A DNA stretch of 64,000 bases from an uncultured Pelagimonas sp. GTDB lineage: Bacteria; Pseudomonadota; Alphaproteobacteria; Rhodobacterales; Rhodobacteraceae. The stretch is from contig NZ_CANMKO010000003.1 in the NCBI RefSeq assembly GCF_947498515.1, positions 248,001-312,000 of the forward strand. Direction: 5' to 3'. Under the pieces are notes generated by a model. That model was not told the origin of the DNA. It was given only the letters and a program-made list of their open reading frames with translations, and ran no database searches. Shown here piece by piece: positions 17,126 through 26,266 of the stretch. Each line of letters starts with the position of its first letter. Within the stretch, counting starts at the first letter, position 1. Made by a program: the position numbers and the translations under genes.

Positions 17126-17917
17126 ATGAGGCACATTAACCTTGTCGCCAAACTCTCGCCCCAAACTGGGAATATGAAGAAGAGAGACAAGGATAGGGGG
17201 CGCAGGCCAATGGTCATCGCAGTTGACGCACATAAGCTGGCCTATATGGCCCTGCCCAAGGCCGGGTGTTCCTCGGTCAAGGAAGCGTTGGCGCGGCTGG
17301 ACCCATCGGTTAACTTGCCCGCCGAAAAGGATGTTACCCTATATACATGGCATGACATTTACCCGACGGCTCGGTTTCGGCCGCACCGTTTCGAAGAATT
17401 TGGCGATTATTGGCGGTTCTGCGTGGTGCGTGACCCGATCAAACGGTTGCTGTCGGTCTATACCAACCGCGTGTTGCAATTCGGGGATTTGAGAAACAGC
17501 ATCAAATTGCGCGATGGTCGCGATTGGTTGCCCAATGTGCCGCGCGAGCCAAGCCCAGATGAGTTCTTTCAAAATTTGGAAGTCTACAAACAAGCGGCCT
17601 CAAGCGTGAAACACCACGCAATTGAAGCCTGGCTTTTTGTTGGGCGCGATTTGAACGCCTATAACAAGGTCTATAAAACCGAAGACTTGGGGCGGCTGGC
17701 TTATGATCTCAGCTTGTTGACCCGCCAACATGTTGACATGCCGCGCCGCAACACGTCCGAGACCAAGCTTTCGATTGATGATTTGGACGGCAAAACGATC
17801 GACGCCATTCGCCCGTTTCTTGAGGGCGAATATGATTTCTTGTCAGAGTTTTACGAGAATCCTTTGGGTCCACGGCGTCATGCGTCTTGCGCGATGCCGA
17901 TCCGCCGCGTATCGTAA
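17126..17917 (+). CDS. Sulfotransferase family 2-like protein
   Basis: A P-loop protein of the Sulfotransfer_2 type, which moves a sulfo group from PAPS to carbohydrate or lipid. The 5'-phosphosulfate loop reads LPKAGCSSVKEAL near residue 43 and the 3'-phosphate motif reads FCVVRDPIKRLLSVYTNRV near residue 98. At 263 residues it is a complete domain without signal peptide. The start is uncertain: the ATG at 17126 has AGGA 5 nt upstream, while the conserved fold begins only at the Met at 17210 (MVIAVDAHK). Its substrate cannot be told. A second sulfotransferase-like gene lies 5 kb away, and a glycosyltransferase near that one, which suggests surface glycan or lipid decoration. Confidence 0.8.
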   Translation: MRHINLVAKLSPQTGNMKKRDKDRGRRPMVIAVDAHKLAYMALPKAGCSSVKEALARLDPSVNLPAEKDVTLYTWHDIYPTARFRPHRFEEFGDYWRFCVVRDPIKRLLSVYTNRVLQFGDLRNSIKLRDGRDWLPNVPREPSPDEFFQNLEVYKQAASSVKHHAIEAWLFVGRDLNAYNKVYKTEDLGRLAYDLSLLTRQHVDMPRRNTSETKLSIDDLDGKTIDAIRPFLEGEYDFLSEFYENPLGPRRHASCAMPIRRVS

Positions 17918-17947
17918 ACTCAAGTTGAAATCGGAGGGCGCAAAGTT

Positions 17948-19060
17948 ATGGCGCCCAAGCGTCCCAAGGCTGCGGGCGCTTTCCCGAAACCGGTCGAGAG
18001 CACCGCGCCATTACGGCCAGACCCCAATGCGCTTTATGCTGCCTTGGATCTGGGCACGAATAGTTGTCGCATGTTGGTTGCCCAACCCAAGGGCAGTCAG
18101 TTTCATGTGATTGATAGTTTCTCAAAATCTGTCCAGCTGGGGCAGGGGCTTGAGAAATATGGTCGACTAAGCCGCGCCTCAATGGGGCGAACGGTGTCGG
18201 CTCTTAGGGTGTGCCGTCAGAAAATTGAACGCCACGGGGTGACCCGTATGCGCCTTGTGGCGACCGAAGCCTGCCGTCGGGCCGGTAATGGTGGCGAGTT
18301 CATGCATCAGGTCCGCCGCGAAACCGGTTTGCCCCTTGAGATTATTGAACCGGAGGAAGAAGCGCGTCTCGCAGTGATCTCCTGTGCGCCACTGGTGTCG
18401 ACAAAAACCGAACAATTGCTTGTTGTTGATATCGGCGGTGGGTCCACTGAACTGGTCTGGATTGACCTTAGTTCGGTTCCGGCCCGCGATCGTCCGCGCG
18501 CTATTATGCGTCTTCATGCAGGGTTTCATCCGCCAGATAGCCCGTTTCCGACGGCCAAAGTCGTCGATTGGATCAGCGTGCCGTTGGGCGTTGCGACCCT
18601 GCGCGATCAATTTTCCGATGTGTCCGATGATGCCGCGCGTTACGCCTTGATGAGCTGGTTCTTTGAGGAACAGTTGGCGGATTTTGCCCCCTATGCAGAT
18701 GAGCAAACTCGTGAAGGTTTTCAAATTGTTGGCACATCAGGGACGGTGACCACTGTTGCCGCCTCGCATCTCGGGTTGCGCCGCTATGACCGCACCAAGG
18801 TCGACGGTTTGCGCATGACCTCGGATCAGATTGAGGCGGTCATCCGACGCTATCTTGATTTGGGGCCAACCGGTCGGCGGCGCGATCCGCGCATTGGCCC
18901 GGATCGGCAGGCATTAATCATGTCTGGGTCTGCGATTTTACAAGCGTTGTTGCGGGTTTGGCCCACAGATCGCCTAAGCGTTGCGGATAGGGGATTGCGC
19001 GAAGGCTTGCTTTACGCGCAGATGTCCGCTGATGGGGTTTTGGAAGACGGACCTTTGTGA
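17948..19060 (+). CDS. Ppx/GppA family phosphatase
   Basis: Exopolyphosphatase/guanosine pentaphosphate phosphohydrolase family enzyme of the ASKHA (actin-like) fold. Motifs: [14 protein letters not shown] (phosphate 1) near residue 33, [12 protein letters not shown], the catalytic Glu in [24 protein letters not shown] (phosphate 2) near 158, and [13 protein letters not shown]. At 370 residues it lacks the C-terminal HD domain of long Ppx enzymes, so it is the short form, and polyphosphate versus pppGpp preference cannot be read from sequence. GGAGG lies 11 nt before the ATG. rlmE starts 55 nt downstream on the same strand, a pairing I recall from other alphaproteobacteria. Confidence 0.92.
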   Translation: MAPKRPKAAGAFPKPVESTAPLRPDPNALYAALDLGTNSCRMLVAQPKGSQFHVIDSFSKSVQLGQGLEKYGRLSRASMGRTVSALRVCRQKIERHGVTRMRLVATEACRRAGNGGEFMHQVRRETGLPLEIIEPEEEARLAVISCAPLVSTKTEQLLVVDIGGGSTELVWIDLSSVPARDRPRAIMRLHAGFHPPDSPFPTAKVVDWISVPLGVATLRDQFSDVSDDAARYALMSWFFEEQLADFAPYADEQTREGFQIVGTSGTVTTVAASHLGLRRYDRTKVDGLRMTSDQIEAVIRRYLDLGPTGRRRDPRIGPDRQALIMSGSAILQALLRVWPTDRLSVADRGLREGLLYAQMSADGVLEDGPL

Positions 19061-19115
19061 TAGATGCCGCTTTTCGGCGAATATTGATCCGCGCAATCCG
19101 CAAGAGGCAGAAATC

Positions 19116-19826
19116 ATGGCCAAGTCACCTAAAAACGCATCCGGGCGCGGCCAGCGCGACCTCAAGGTCAAAGTCAAAACCGCACGCGGGCGCAAGCTTT
19201 CGTCGACGCTCTGGTTGCAACGCCAGTTGAATGACCCCTATGTCAAACGCGCTCAGGCAGATGGATACCGTGGTCGTGCGGCTTATAAGATACTGGAATT
19301 AGACGATAAGTTTCGATTTTTGGTTCCAGGTGCCCGTGTTGTAGATTTGGGTTGTGCACCGGGCGGCTGGTGTCAGGTTGCGGCTCGTCGTGTGAATGCT
19401 TTGGGTGAAAAACCTGGCAAAGCAGTTGGCACAATTTTGGGCATCGACCTTCAAGAGGTTGACCCTGTGTCCGGGTGTGAAATCCACCAATTGGATTTCA
19501 TGGAAGACGATGCCGATGACAAAGTCAAAGGTTGGCTTGGAGGTAAGGCTGATGTTGTCATGTCCGACATGGCGGCATCGGCTTCTGGCCACAAGCAAAC
19601 GGATCACTTGCGCATCATGGCGCTTTGCGAGGCTGCGGCCTATCTTGCCTTTGATGTCCTCGAAGAGGGCGGCACCTTTGTTGCAAAGGTTCTTGCCGGT
19701 GGTGCCGAAGGATCGCTTCAACAGGTTTTAAAGCAACGGTTCACCAAGGTCGCCCATGTCAAACCCCCGGCCAGCCGCTCGGATTCGTCGGAAAAATTCG
19801 TCGTTGCTACAGGGTTCCGCGGCTAA
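19116..19826 (+). CDS. rlmE: 23S rRNA (uridine-2552-2'-O)-methyltransferase RlmE
   Basis: FtsJ/RrmJ-type methyltransferase that methylates U2552 of 23S rRNA in the late 50S subunit. The SAM loop [16 protein letters not shown] lies at residues 75-90 and the K-D-K-E tetrad is complete: Lys58, Asp151 (VVMSDMAA), Lys191 (FVAKVLAGG) and Glu226. The protein has 236 residues with a basic N-terminal extension (about 30 residues with many Lys and Arg) that is common in alphaproteobacteria. The ATG at 19116 has AAGAGG about 9 nt before it; the frame is open upstream into the Ppx gene in another phase. Probably co-transcribed with the Ppx/GppA gene. Confidence 0.95.
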   Translation: MAKSPKNASGRGQRDLKVKVKTARGRKLSSTLWLQRQLNDPYVKRAQADGYRGRAAYKILELDDKFRFLVPGARVVDLGCAPGGWCQVAARRVNALGEKPGKAVGTILGIDLQEVDPVSGCEIHQLDFMEDDADDKVKGWLGGKADVVMSDMAASASGHKQTDHLRIMALCEAAAYLAFDVLEEGGTFVAKVLAGGAEGSLQQVLKQRFTKVAHVKPPASRSDSSEKFVVATGFRG

Positions 19827-20179
19827 ACGCCTTCTATTGGGGCGGTCGCTTAACGAACGATGGGCAAGGTCCAATAAACGCTCAGCTTTTTTCGCACTGA
19901 GCGTTTGATTGACGTTGGTTTTTTCCTGCGGCAAACCTTGCTCAAACAGGTCGAATAGGCGTGAAAAACGGCTGTCGGGTTTTGTCCCGGACAGCAGCGA
20001 TTTATCATGAAGCATTGGCAGTCGCTCCGGATCGATTGGTATTGCAGATGGCTTCACCCTGTTGGCCAAATGAGGCAGGTTTTGGACATCGCGACGCCTT
20101 AGGCATGACGCGAGTCGTATTGGGCATGGATTTGAGCGCTTTTTGGGGCGTACCCTGTGCCAAACCAAGGGAACGTTGA
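19827..20179. other. Non-coding interval rlmE to lipocalin-like gene
   Basis: About 350 nt without a convincing gene. It holds the hairpin at 19876-19905. A minus-strand open frame across it (ending at 19728 inside rlmE) has low-quality composition, overlaps both flanking genes and has no ribosome site, so I do not call it. Confidence 0.6.
19876..19910 (+). terminator. Weak terminator after rlmE
   Basis: A perfect 10-bp stem (19876-19885 with 19896+1 to 19905) with an 11-nt T-rich loop lies 50 nt after rlmE. The tail TTTGATT is only moderately T-rich, so strength is uncertain. Confidence 0.5.
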
Positions 20180-20662
20180 ATGGCAACGGTAACTTCATCA
20201 CGTGTTTTCAAGTGCTTATCGGCGGCCTTTCTGGCGATGACGATGGCTTGCACACCGGTAACCATGTTGCCAGAAACTCAGATTCCATTGCGAAATCCAA
20301 CAGCCCCAGTCGCATCACAAGCGGATGTGACTCTCGAACGTTTGGCGGGCGATTGGATCGTTGTTCAATCTTCAATGGATGTCGCCGAAAGAACAGTGAC
20401 GGTCAAAGGGGCGATATTTGGTTTTGGTGCGACCGCATTACCCTTTCAGCCAATCGGAAAAGGGCGGTTTTTACTTGGTGACGAGGAAATCTGGGTCCAT
20501 TGGCTTGATATCAATAACCGAACTGCGGTGTTGGGCGAACCCGGGGGACGGCGGGTTTGGATCATGGATAAAACTGGCCATCCTGGCGAACGCTTGAATG
20601 CCGCACACGAAATTTTGGAGTGGTACGGGTATGACCTGAGCCGCGTGAAAGATCTTCGATAG
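20180..20662 (+). CDS. Lipocalin-like lipoprotein
   Basis: A 160-residue exported protein. Residues 1-24 form a lipoprotein signal (CLSAAFLAMTMAC, Cys24 as the acceptor, with a non-classic lipobox). The mature part starts its fold with LERLAGDWIVVQSS, like the GxW motif of lipocalins, and ends with VWIMDKTG and a C-terminal helix NAAHEILEWYGYDLSRV, as in Blc-type bacterial lipocalins. These bind hydrophobic molecules at the outer membrane. AAGGGAAC lies 8 nt before the ATG. The next gene, a carnitine dehydrogenase fusion, starts 22 nt later, so they may share a transcript. Confidence 0.7.
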   Translation: MATVTSSRVFKCLSAAFLAMTMACTPVTMLPETQIPLRNPTAPVASQADVTLERLAGDWIVVQSSMDVAERTVTVKGAIFGFGATALPFQPIGKGRFLLGDEEIWVHWLDINNRTAVLGEPGGRRVWIMDKTGHPGERLNAAHEILEWYGYDLSRVKDLR

Positions 20663-20684
20663 AGTACGAACAGGGAGAAGCAAC

Positions 20685-22088
20685 ATGGCAAAAGTTGCCG
20701 CGATTATTGGTGGTGGCGTGATTGGTGGCGGTTGGGCTGCGCGCTTTGCTTTGATGGGGTGGTCGGTCAAGGTTTTTGACCCAGACCCAGAAGCAGAGCG
20801 CAAGATAGGCGAGGTTGTGGCCAATGCGCAACGCACTTTGCCGATGCTGTACGAAGCGCCAATGCCGAAACGTGGAACGATAACGTTTCATGACTCGATT
20901 GCAGAGACAGTGAGCGGCGCATCCTATATTCAAGAGAGCGTTCCTGAGCGTTTGGATCTTAAACAAAAGGTCTATGCCGAACTACAGGCCCATTGTGAAA
21001 CTGATGCAATTTTGGCCTCCTCGACAAGCGGGTTTAAGCCATCGGAATTGCAAGACGGGGCCGTGCGCCCGGAACAAATTCTAGTCGCGCATCCGTTTAA
21101 CCCGGTCTACCTGATCCCTTTGGTCGAACTGGTGCCCGGTACGAATGCCGCGCCGCAGGTTGTTGAAAAAGCGTCTGAAATTTTGACCGAGATCGGGATG
21201 TATCCTCTCCATGTCAAGGCCGAGATTGACGCTCATATTGCCGATCGGTTTCTAGAGGCCGTCTGGCGCGAGGCGCTTTGGCTGGTCAAGGATGGGATTG
21301 CCACGACCGAGGAAATTGACGACGCGATCCGTTATGGATTTGGGTTGCGGTGGGCGCAAATGGGGCTTTTCGAAACTTATCGCGTGGCAGGCGGCGAAGC
21401 GGGCATGAAGCATTTCATGGCTCAATTCGGCCCCGCACTGAAATGGCCATGGACCAAATTGATGGATGTGCCCGAGTTCAACGACGAACTCGTTGATCTG
21501 ATTGCTGGGCAATCGGATGCGCAGTCGGGGCATATGTCGATCCGGCAATTGGAGCAGTTGCGCGACAACAATCTGGTGTCCATTTTACGTGCCCTCAAAG
21601 GCCAGAATGCCGCCGCAGGCAAGTTGATTGCCGACCATGATGCGGCCCTGCGCGGGCCATTGGCGGATGAAACACCTTTGATCACGGTGCGCCGGATCGT
21701 TCCGGTGGATTGGACGGACGTTAACGGTCATATGAACGAAGGCCGATATGGTCAGATTTTCAGCGACGCGTCTGAAGAGTTGATGTTTCATGTCGGCGCG
21801 GATCGCGATTATATCGCCGCGGGAAATAGCTATTTCACCGCCGAAACCAACATTCGCTACATCATGGAAACCCATGCGGGCGAAGAGGTTTATGTTGAAA
21901 CACGGGTTGCGCAGGGCGAAGGGAAAAAGCTTCGCCTAATGCATGAGATGAAACGGACGCGCGATGGAACGTTGCTTGCGAGTTGCAATCAGTTCTTGCT
22001 TCATGTCTCGCTGGAAACGCGCAAGTCTTGTCCACCTCTGCCAAATGTGTTGGCGGCTGTTGAGGCACTGGCGGCGAAACACGCGTGA
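20685..22088 (+). CDS. Carnitine 3-dehydrogenase fused to betainyl-CoA thioesterase
   Basis: A 467-residue two-domain enzyme. Residues 1-310 are a 3-hydroxyacyl-CoA dehydrogenase-type L-carnitine dehydrogenase: NAD-binding AIIGGGVIGGGWAARFALMG at 6-25, HPFNPVYLIPLVELVPG and a C-terminal helical domain. Residues 335-467 are a hotdog thioesterase (DWTDVNGHMNEGRYGQIFSDAS) of the kind known to cleave betainyl-CoA. Together they oxidise carnitine to 3-dehydrocarnitine and release glycine betaine from betainyl-CoA. The usual partner, a beta-keto acid cleavage enzyme, and a carnitine transporter are not in this window. GGGAG precedes the ATG by about 7 nt. The gene is convergent with the sulfotransferase-like gene, 3 nt apart. 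Confidence 0.88.
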   Translation: MAKVAAIIGGGVIGGGWAARFALMGWSVKVFDPDPEAERKIGEVVANAQRTLPMLYEAPMPKRGTITFHDSIAETVSGASYIQESVPERLDLKQKVYAELQAHCETDAILASSTSGFKPSELQDGAVRPEQILVAHPFNPVYLIPLVELVPGTNAAPQVVEKASEILTEIGMYPLHVKAEIDAHIADRFLEAVWREALWLVKDGIATTEEIDDAIRYGFGLRWAQMGLFETYRVAGGEAGMKHFMAQFGPALKWPWTKLMDVPEFNDELVDLIAGQSDAQSGHMSIRQLEQLRDNNLVSILRALKGQNAAAGKLIADHDAALRGPLADETPLITVRRIVPVDWTDVNGHMNEGRYGQIFSDASEELMFHVGADRDYIAAGNSYFTAETNIRYIMETHAGEEVYVETRVAQGEGKKLRLMHEMKRTRDGTLLASCNQFLLHVSLETRKSCPPLPNVLAAVEALAAKHA

Positions 22089-22091
22089 GGC

Positions 22092-22841
22092 CTAGCGATA
22101 ATCAAAGCCCAGAGCGGTTTCCTGCTCTGGGTCGATTTGGCTACGTAGAAACGCCAGATCATCATCAGAAAGAGACTTCGGCGTTTCTTGCCTAGGCTCA
22201 ACTGCGGCCAAAAACTTGGAGCCAAGCCGTTTGACCACAGGGCGATAGTCCATGTCCCATTCTGGAACGTTTAAATCTTGGTGTAGCGTTTTCAAAAACA
22301 GTTCAGGGGCGGATTGAACGGCATCGAGACGACAAAACACCAACGTACACCCCCGATTGTAGAAGGACAAAAGCCCCTGCAATTTGGCGCGACGCAAAGC
22401 AAAGAGGTTGGTGAATGGTTTGCCCGTTAGGGGGTGGCGATCATGTTGGAGCGGCTGGCCTTCCCCACCCAAGGATTTGACCTGCGGAAAGTAACGTTTG
22501 CGATCAGCAATCGTCGCCCATTCCGAGCGAATGAAATAGGCAAAGGGCAGGGCCTGCATCACAGGTGGGCAATGCCAAGGTTTGGCGTGCATGGAGAGCG
22601 CCCAAGCGCGTGCGTCGCGGACAACACAAACAATTGCAGTATCAGACGGGATCGCCGTCATATGTGGAAACCCGTGTTTCCAACCCAAATCCTCAATCGG
22701 TTGCAAATGCGAATTGCGCCCGATGAGACGTTTGACAAAATTGGTCCCGGAAGACCGCTCTCCAAAAACCTGAACTCGTTTGGGTGGTTCTAATCCGGGT
22801 TGGATGTGCCAACCGATGCTGCGCAATTGCTCGGGGTACAT
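22092..22841 (-). CDS. P-loop sulfotransferase-like protein
   Basis: A 249-residue protein. Near residue 26 it has VFGERSSGTNFVKRLIGRN, a variant P-loop of the 'GERxSGTN' kind, and near 70 VCVVRDARAWALSMH, which resembles the 3'-phosphate-binding R..S motif of sulfotransferases. The rest is not recognisable to me. It probably binds PAPS or another nucleotide and modifies a surface glycan, in keeping with the divergent glycosyltransferase gene 122 nt away. The start at 22841 is chosen from AGGA 8 nt upstream; 11 more codons are open. The family assignment rests on the two motifs only. Confidence 0.6.
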   Translation of the reverse strand: MYPEQLRSIGWHIQPGLEPPKRVQVFGERSSGTNFVKRLIGRNSHLQPIEDLGWKHGFPHMTAIPSDTAIVCVVRDARAWALSMHAKPWHCPPVMQALPFAYFIRSEWATIADRKRYFPQVKSLGGEGQPLQHDRHPLTGKPFTNLFALRRAKLQGLLSFYNRGCTLVFCRLDAVQSAPELFLKTLHQDLNVPEWDMDYRPVVKRLGSKFLAAVEPRQETPKSLSDDDLAFLRSQIDPEQETALGFDYR

Positions 22842-22963
22842 AGGCTGTGTCCTATTTGGTGTTTTGCCGGTCACGTTAATCGCTCTTGGTAAAGAATGCG
22901 ATTCTCAGAGTGGAATGGATCGGCTATTGTTGCGTGAAAACAAAAGACAAAGAGGCTTAGCAG

Positions 22964-23839
22964 ATGCAAACGGTGGCGGCCGCCCTGACAATGGTGCGTG
23001 ATGACGCGTTTTTCCTCAAAGCCTGGCTACGCCACTATGGCGAAATGTTTGGCCGCGAGAATTGCTATATCGTCAATCATGGACGCGGCGAAGAGGTCGC
23101 CAAACTTGCAGAGGGCTGCAATATCATTGGCATACCCGGCGATCCTCATCCAAACTTTGACATGAAGCGCTGGCGGATGCTCAACAATTTTGTGCAAGGG
23201 CTTCGGTGTTATTACGACCATGTGGTCGTGGGGGATGTGGATGAGCTTGTTGTTGTTGACCCTAGCGATGGGCGTGATTTGCTTGGCTATCTCAAGGACC
23301 AGAGCAAGCGCCAAATGATCACGCCGCTTGGGCTAGAGGTCATTCACCGGATCGATCAAGAGCCCGAGGTGATCACAGAACATATCCTTGGACCGCGTCG
23401 CCACGTGCGTCTTGCGCCGCATTACTCCAAACCTTGTATCGTAAGCCATGGCGCGAAAATTGCGCGGGGTGGGCATTTTACCCAATACGACAAACTGAAT
23501 GCACCCGATGAATTGTATTTGTTTCATCTGAAATTCTGCGATTTTTCGGAATATGCCTCGGTGATGAACGCGCGCAATCAAGTGACACAGGACGTTGGTG
23601 TCAGTATCCAAGACGCCTCAATCGGGCGCCATTGGTTTGCCGAAGCTCGAGGCGAGGATAGGGCGGTTTTCGACGCCTTTGCCGAGTTGAAAATGCAAGA
23701 TGACTTTGATTTGGGATGGGTGCGCAAACGCATGCATCGCAGTTGGGAGCCGCGTGGCGAAACCGGGTTTTACCATTTTAAACGGCCCAGCTACGACGCC
23801 CAGTTCATTTTGCCAGAGCGGTTTAACGGCGTGATCTAA
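22964..23839 (+). CDS. Glycosyltransferase family 2-like protein
   Basis: A 291-residue soluble enzyme of the Glyco_tranf_2_4 type (GT-A fold, family recently placed near GT92-like proteins). The start AAALTMVRDDAFFLKAWLRHYG is typical, and the metal/nucleotide motif DVDE sits in VVVGDVDELVVVDP near residue 89. The C-terminal half includes HLKFCDFSEYASVMNARNQ and GFYHFKRPSYDAQF. It probably transfers a sugar to capsule, exopolysaccharide or lipid; the acceptor is unknown. AGAGG lies about 9 nt upstream of the ATG. It is divergent from the sulfotransferase-like gene and convergent with the membrane protein gene, 3 nt apart. Confidence 0.82.
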   Translation: MQTVAAALTMVRDDAFFLKAWLRHYGEMFGRENCYIVNHGRGEEVAKLAEGCNIIGIPGDPHPNFDMKRWRMLNNFVQGLRCYYDHVVVGDVDELVVVDPSDGRDLLGYLKDQSKRQMITPLGLEVIHRIDQEPEVITEHILGPRRHVRLAPHYSKPCIVSHGAKIARGGHFTQYDKLNAPDELYLFHLKFCDFSEYASVMNARNQVTQDVGVSIQDASIGRHWFAEARGEDRAVFDAFAELKMQDDFDLGWVRKRMHRSWEPRGETGFYHFKRPSYDAQFILPERFNGVI

Positions 23840-23842
23840 CGG

Positions 23843-24376
23843 TCAATTGCCGTTGGAAGACACAAAAGACACTTGCGAGAGATCAACCTCGGGCATTTCA
23901 ATATCCATCGACGCGCTGGCGCTTTGGATGAAGGCCTGAGAGTTTTCGTCCATCATTTGGAACCCGGCTTGCCAGACCTCAGGTGGGGTGTAGATCATAA
24001 CAAGTGCGACACTGCACCCGATCAACAATCCACCGGAGTTTGTGCGCCGTGCGCCGTTTTGAAAAAGAAACCGAAACACATGTGTGCCCAGCATGATGAA
24101 GGATACGGCAATGAGCGAGGCGAGGCCGGCCATAATCCAATCATGATACTGCGGATCAATGGCCCCTTGGCGAAGCGAAGCTTCGATGACCGGACGGTTG
24201 GTTGATAGCGACACAATCAAATACGCCCAACCGAACCCCAAAAGCGTAGCGCCAATGGGGCGGGTTTTCCGAGCATCCTGGTTGACGCAATTCCCCGTGC
24301 GGTAGAAATGCGGATCAACGCGCCGGATACGGTGCCGAAAATCACGATGGGTCAATTTACTAGTCGTACGCAACAT
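23843..24376 (-). CDS. Conserved membrane protein of unknown function
   Basis: A 177-residue protein. A basic N terminus (FRHRIRRVDPHFYRTG) is followed by three hydrophobic segments: IGATLLGFGWAYLIVSL, WIMAGLASLIAVSFIMLGTHVF and GGLLIGCSVALVMIY. The tail is acidic and probably faces the periplasm or cytoplasm as a short domain. I recall similar proteins in other Rhodobacteraceae but no function. The start at 24376 is the second Met of the frame; the first, at 24394, adds only six residues. Neither has a strong ribosome site. Low GC in the 5' flank suggests a promoter there. Confidence 0.65.
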   Translation of the reverse strand: MLRTTSKLTHRDFRHRIRRVDPHFYRTGNCVNQDARKTRPIGATLLGFGWAYLIVSLSTNRPVIEASLRQGAIDPQYHDWIMAGLASLIAVSFIMLGTHVFRFLFQNGARRTNSGGLLIGCSVALVMIYTPPEVWQAGFQMMDENSQAFIQSASASMDIEMPEVDLSQVSFVSSNGN

Positions 24377-24606
24377 GAGAGCTTTGTACTTCATGAATTT
24401 GGCAAAGCTGCGAAGAAATACGGCAGAAAGGCCTTATTCGGGGTGTCTAAATCGTTAGAATTGAATGTGACGCTAGGGAAGGTGGGGCAATTAGGGGACA
24501 TTGCCCAAGGCGACGGCATTTGTAGCGTCGGGCGTAACCCTCGGTTAACCAAAACCAAGTGCGAATTCGAATCGCCCTGGATTTGGTCACCGTGGGCATC
24601 AGAGGT

Positions 24607-25977
24607 TTAGGTTATGGCGTCCAAAATACGCGCCCAAGACCGAATGCCTTTGTGAAAGCTTTCGACGTCGTATTTTTCATTGGGTGAATGGAGTTGGTCA
24701 TCGTCTTTGCCCCAACCAACCAACATTGCATCCATCCCGAGAATGCCATTGAAATGACCCGCAACTGGGATTGAACCACCACAGCCCGCAAATGCCGCCT
24801 CATGACCCCATTCGGCCCCAAGCGCGGCGCGGGATTGTTCAAAGGCTGGGTGCGCCGTTGACATTTGACCGGCGGCCGAGGCCCCATGACCGTTGAACTC
24901 AACCGTCACATCCGCGGGCAACTGGGCTTTGACCCAGGCGCGGAAACTGTCGCGGATGGTATGTGGGTCTTGTTGACCAACGAGGCGAAAGCTGACTTTG
25001 GCGTGCGCCTGAGCGGGGAGCACGGTTTTGAAACCGTCGCCGGTATAGCCCCCCCAAATGCCGTTTACATCGGCGGTGGGGCGCGACCAGATCATTTCGA
25101 TCGGGCTGCGATCTTGTTCTCCGGCTGGAACGGACAGGCCGACATCCCCCAAGAATTCGCTGTGATCGAACTCAAGTGCTTTCCATTGATCCGCAATTTC
25201 GGCGGGCAGTTCGGGGACACCGACATAGAAATTCGGAACCTGAATGCGACCATTGTCATCATGTAGATTGGCAAGAATGCCAGACAGCACCCGGATCGGG
25301 TTCATCGCCAGACCACCGAACATGCCGGAATGCAGGTCTTTGTTGGCTGCGGTGATTGTCATTTCTTCGCCCAAGAGGCCGCGCAACTGGGTGATGATCG
25401 CCGGAACCCGCGATTCGAAAAGGCCGGTGTCACAGATAAAAGCCAGATCAGCTTTCAGCTCGTCTTTGTTTTCTTCAAGGAATGGAACCAGAGACGGCGA
25501 GCCGCTTTCTTCTTCTCCTTCGAAGAAAAACGTGATTCGGCAGGGCATCTTTCCATGCTCGGCTTTCCAAGCCCGACAGGCTTCGACGAAAGTCATAAGC
25601 TGACCTTTGTCATCCGAAGACCCGCGTCCGCGAATAACTTTGCCCTTAGCCGTGTCTTCGATTTGAGGGTCAAACGGATCGTTGTCCCACAGATCAAGCG
25701 GGTCGACCGGTTGCACATCATAGTGACCGTAAAACAGGATATGCGGACCGTCCCCCTCGACATGTCCAACCACCATCGGGTGGCCCGGTGTTTCGCGTGA
25801 TTGCGCGTCAACACCTAGCCCTTTGAGATCAGCGACAAGCCAGTCTGCGGCCTTGCTACATTGGGTTTTACAGGCCGGATCGGTGGAAATCGACTGAATG
25901 CGCAACAACTCCATCAGGCGATCAATGGCATTGGGAAGATCATCGTCGATCCGTGACAGAACAGCGTCGAGAGACAT
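24607..25977 (-). CDS. M20 family metallodipeptidase
   Basis: A 456-residue di-zinc peptidase of family M20 (ArgE/DapE/CNDP-like), probably a cytoplasmic dipeptidase. Zinc and catalytic motifs in order: GHYDVQPVDP near residue 85, GRGSSDDKGQ near 116 (bridging Asp), EGEEESGS near 152 (general base Glu and ligand Glu), CDTG, and a late His in DDQLHSPNEKY. The insert domain contains GGYTGDGFKTV. Family members split dipeptides such as Cys-Gly or carnosine-like compounds; the substrate is not decided by sequence. AAGGAG lies 9 nt before the ATG. It is divergent from hemA, with 289 nt between. Confidence 0.92.
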   Translation of the reverse strand: MSLDAVLSRIDDDLPNAIDRLMELLRIQSISTDPACKTQCSKAADWLVADLKGLGVDAQSRETPGHPMVVGHVEGDGPHILFYGHYDVQPVDPLDLWDNDPFDPQIEDTAKGKVIRGRGSSDDKGQLMTFVEACRAWKAEHGKMPCRITFFFEGEEESGSPSLVPFLEENKDELKADLAFICDTGLFESRVPAIITQLRGLLGEEMTITAANKDLHSGMFGGLAMNPIRVLSGILANLHDDNGRIQVPNFYVGVPELPAEIADQWKALEFDHSEFLGDVGLSVPAGEQDRSPIEMIWSRPTADVNGIWGGYTGDGFKTVLPAQAHAKVSFRLVGQQDPHTIRDSFRAWVKAQLPADVTVEFNGHGASAAGQMSTAHPAFEQSRAALGAEWGHEAAFAGCGGSIPVAGHFNGILGMDAMLVGWGKDDDQLHSPNEKYDVESFHKGIRSWARILDAIT

Positions 25978-26106
25978 CGGGGTTTGCTCCTTGTTGGGTA
26001 TCTTGCCGCGACCCTATCAGAGGCCAAGGAACTGTCCAGCAGATGCAGCCGTGTTTCCGATAGGAGACGAAGGGTGGGGTTTGCCGGACTGGGACGCGTG
26101 ATATGC

Positions 26107-26120
26107 TTGACGTAAATCAA
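26107..26120. promoter_or_regulatory. FNR-type (FnrL) box upstream of hemA
   Basis: TTGAC-GTAA-ATCAA matches the FNR consensus TTGAT-N4-ATCAA at 9 of 10 fixed positions. It lies 147 bp before the hemA start. In Rhodobacter, hemA is a known FnrL target that rises when oxygen falls, so the site fits family knowledge. It could also act on the divergent M20 gene. Confidence 0.7.
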
Positions 26121-26266
26121 GGATGCGACCACTGGTCCCCGCGTAAACCGTAGACATAAAGATGCGCGGACGATATTCATTCGTGAAATTGAATGCAGAA
26201 CTAAACTGCTACGGGCTGTTGCCGCGCTTAGGCCCTGACAAGAAGATGACAAGAAGGAGGTCACCG

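Noticed and set aside
19728-20201. 157-codon minus-strand frame between rlmE and the lipocalin-like gene
   Set aside because: Overlaps both neighbours, has no ribosome site and an Arg/Pro/Leu-rich composition unlike genes here.
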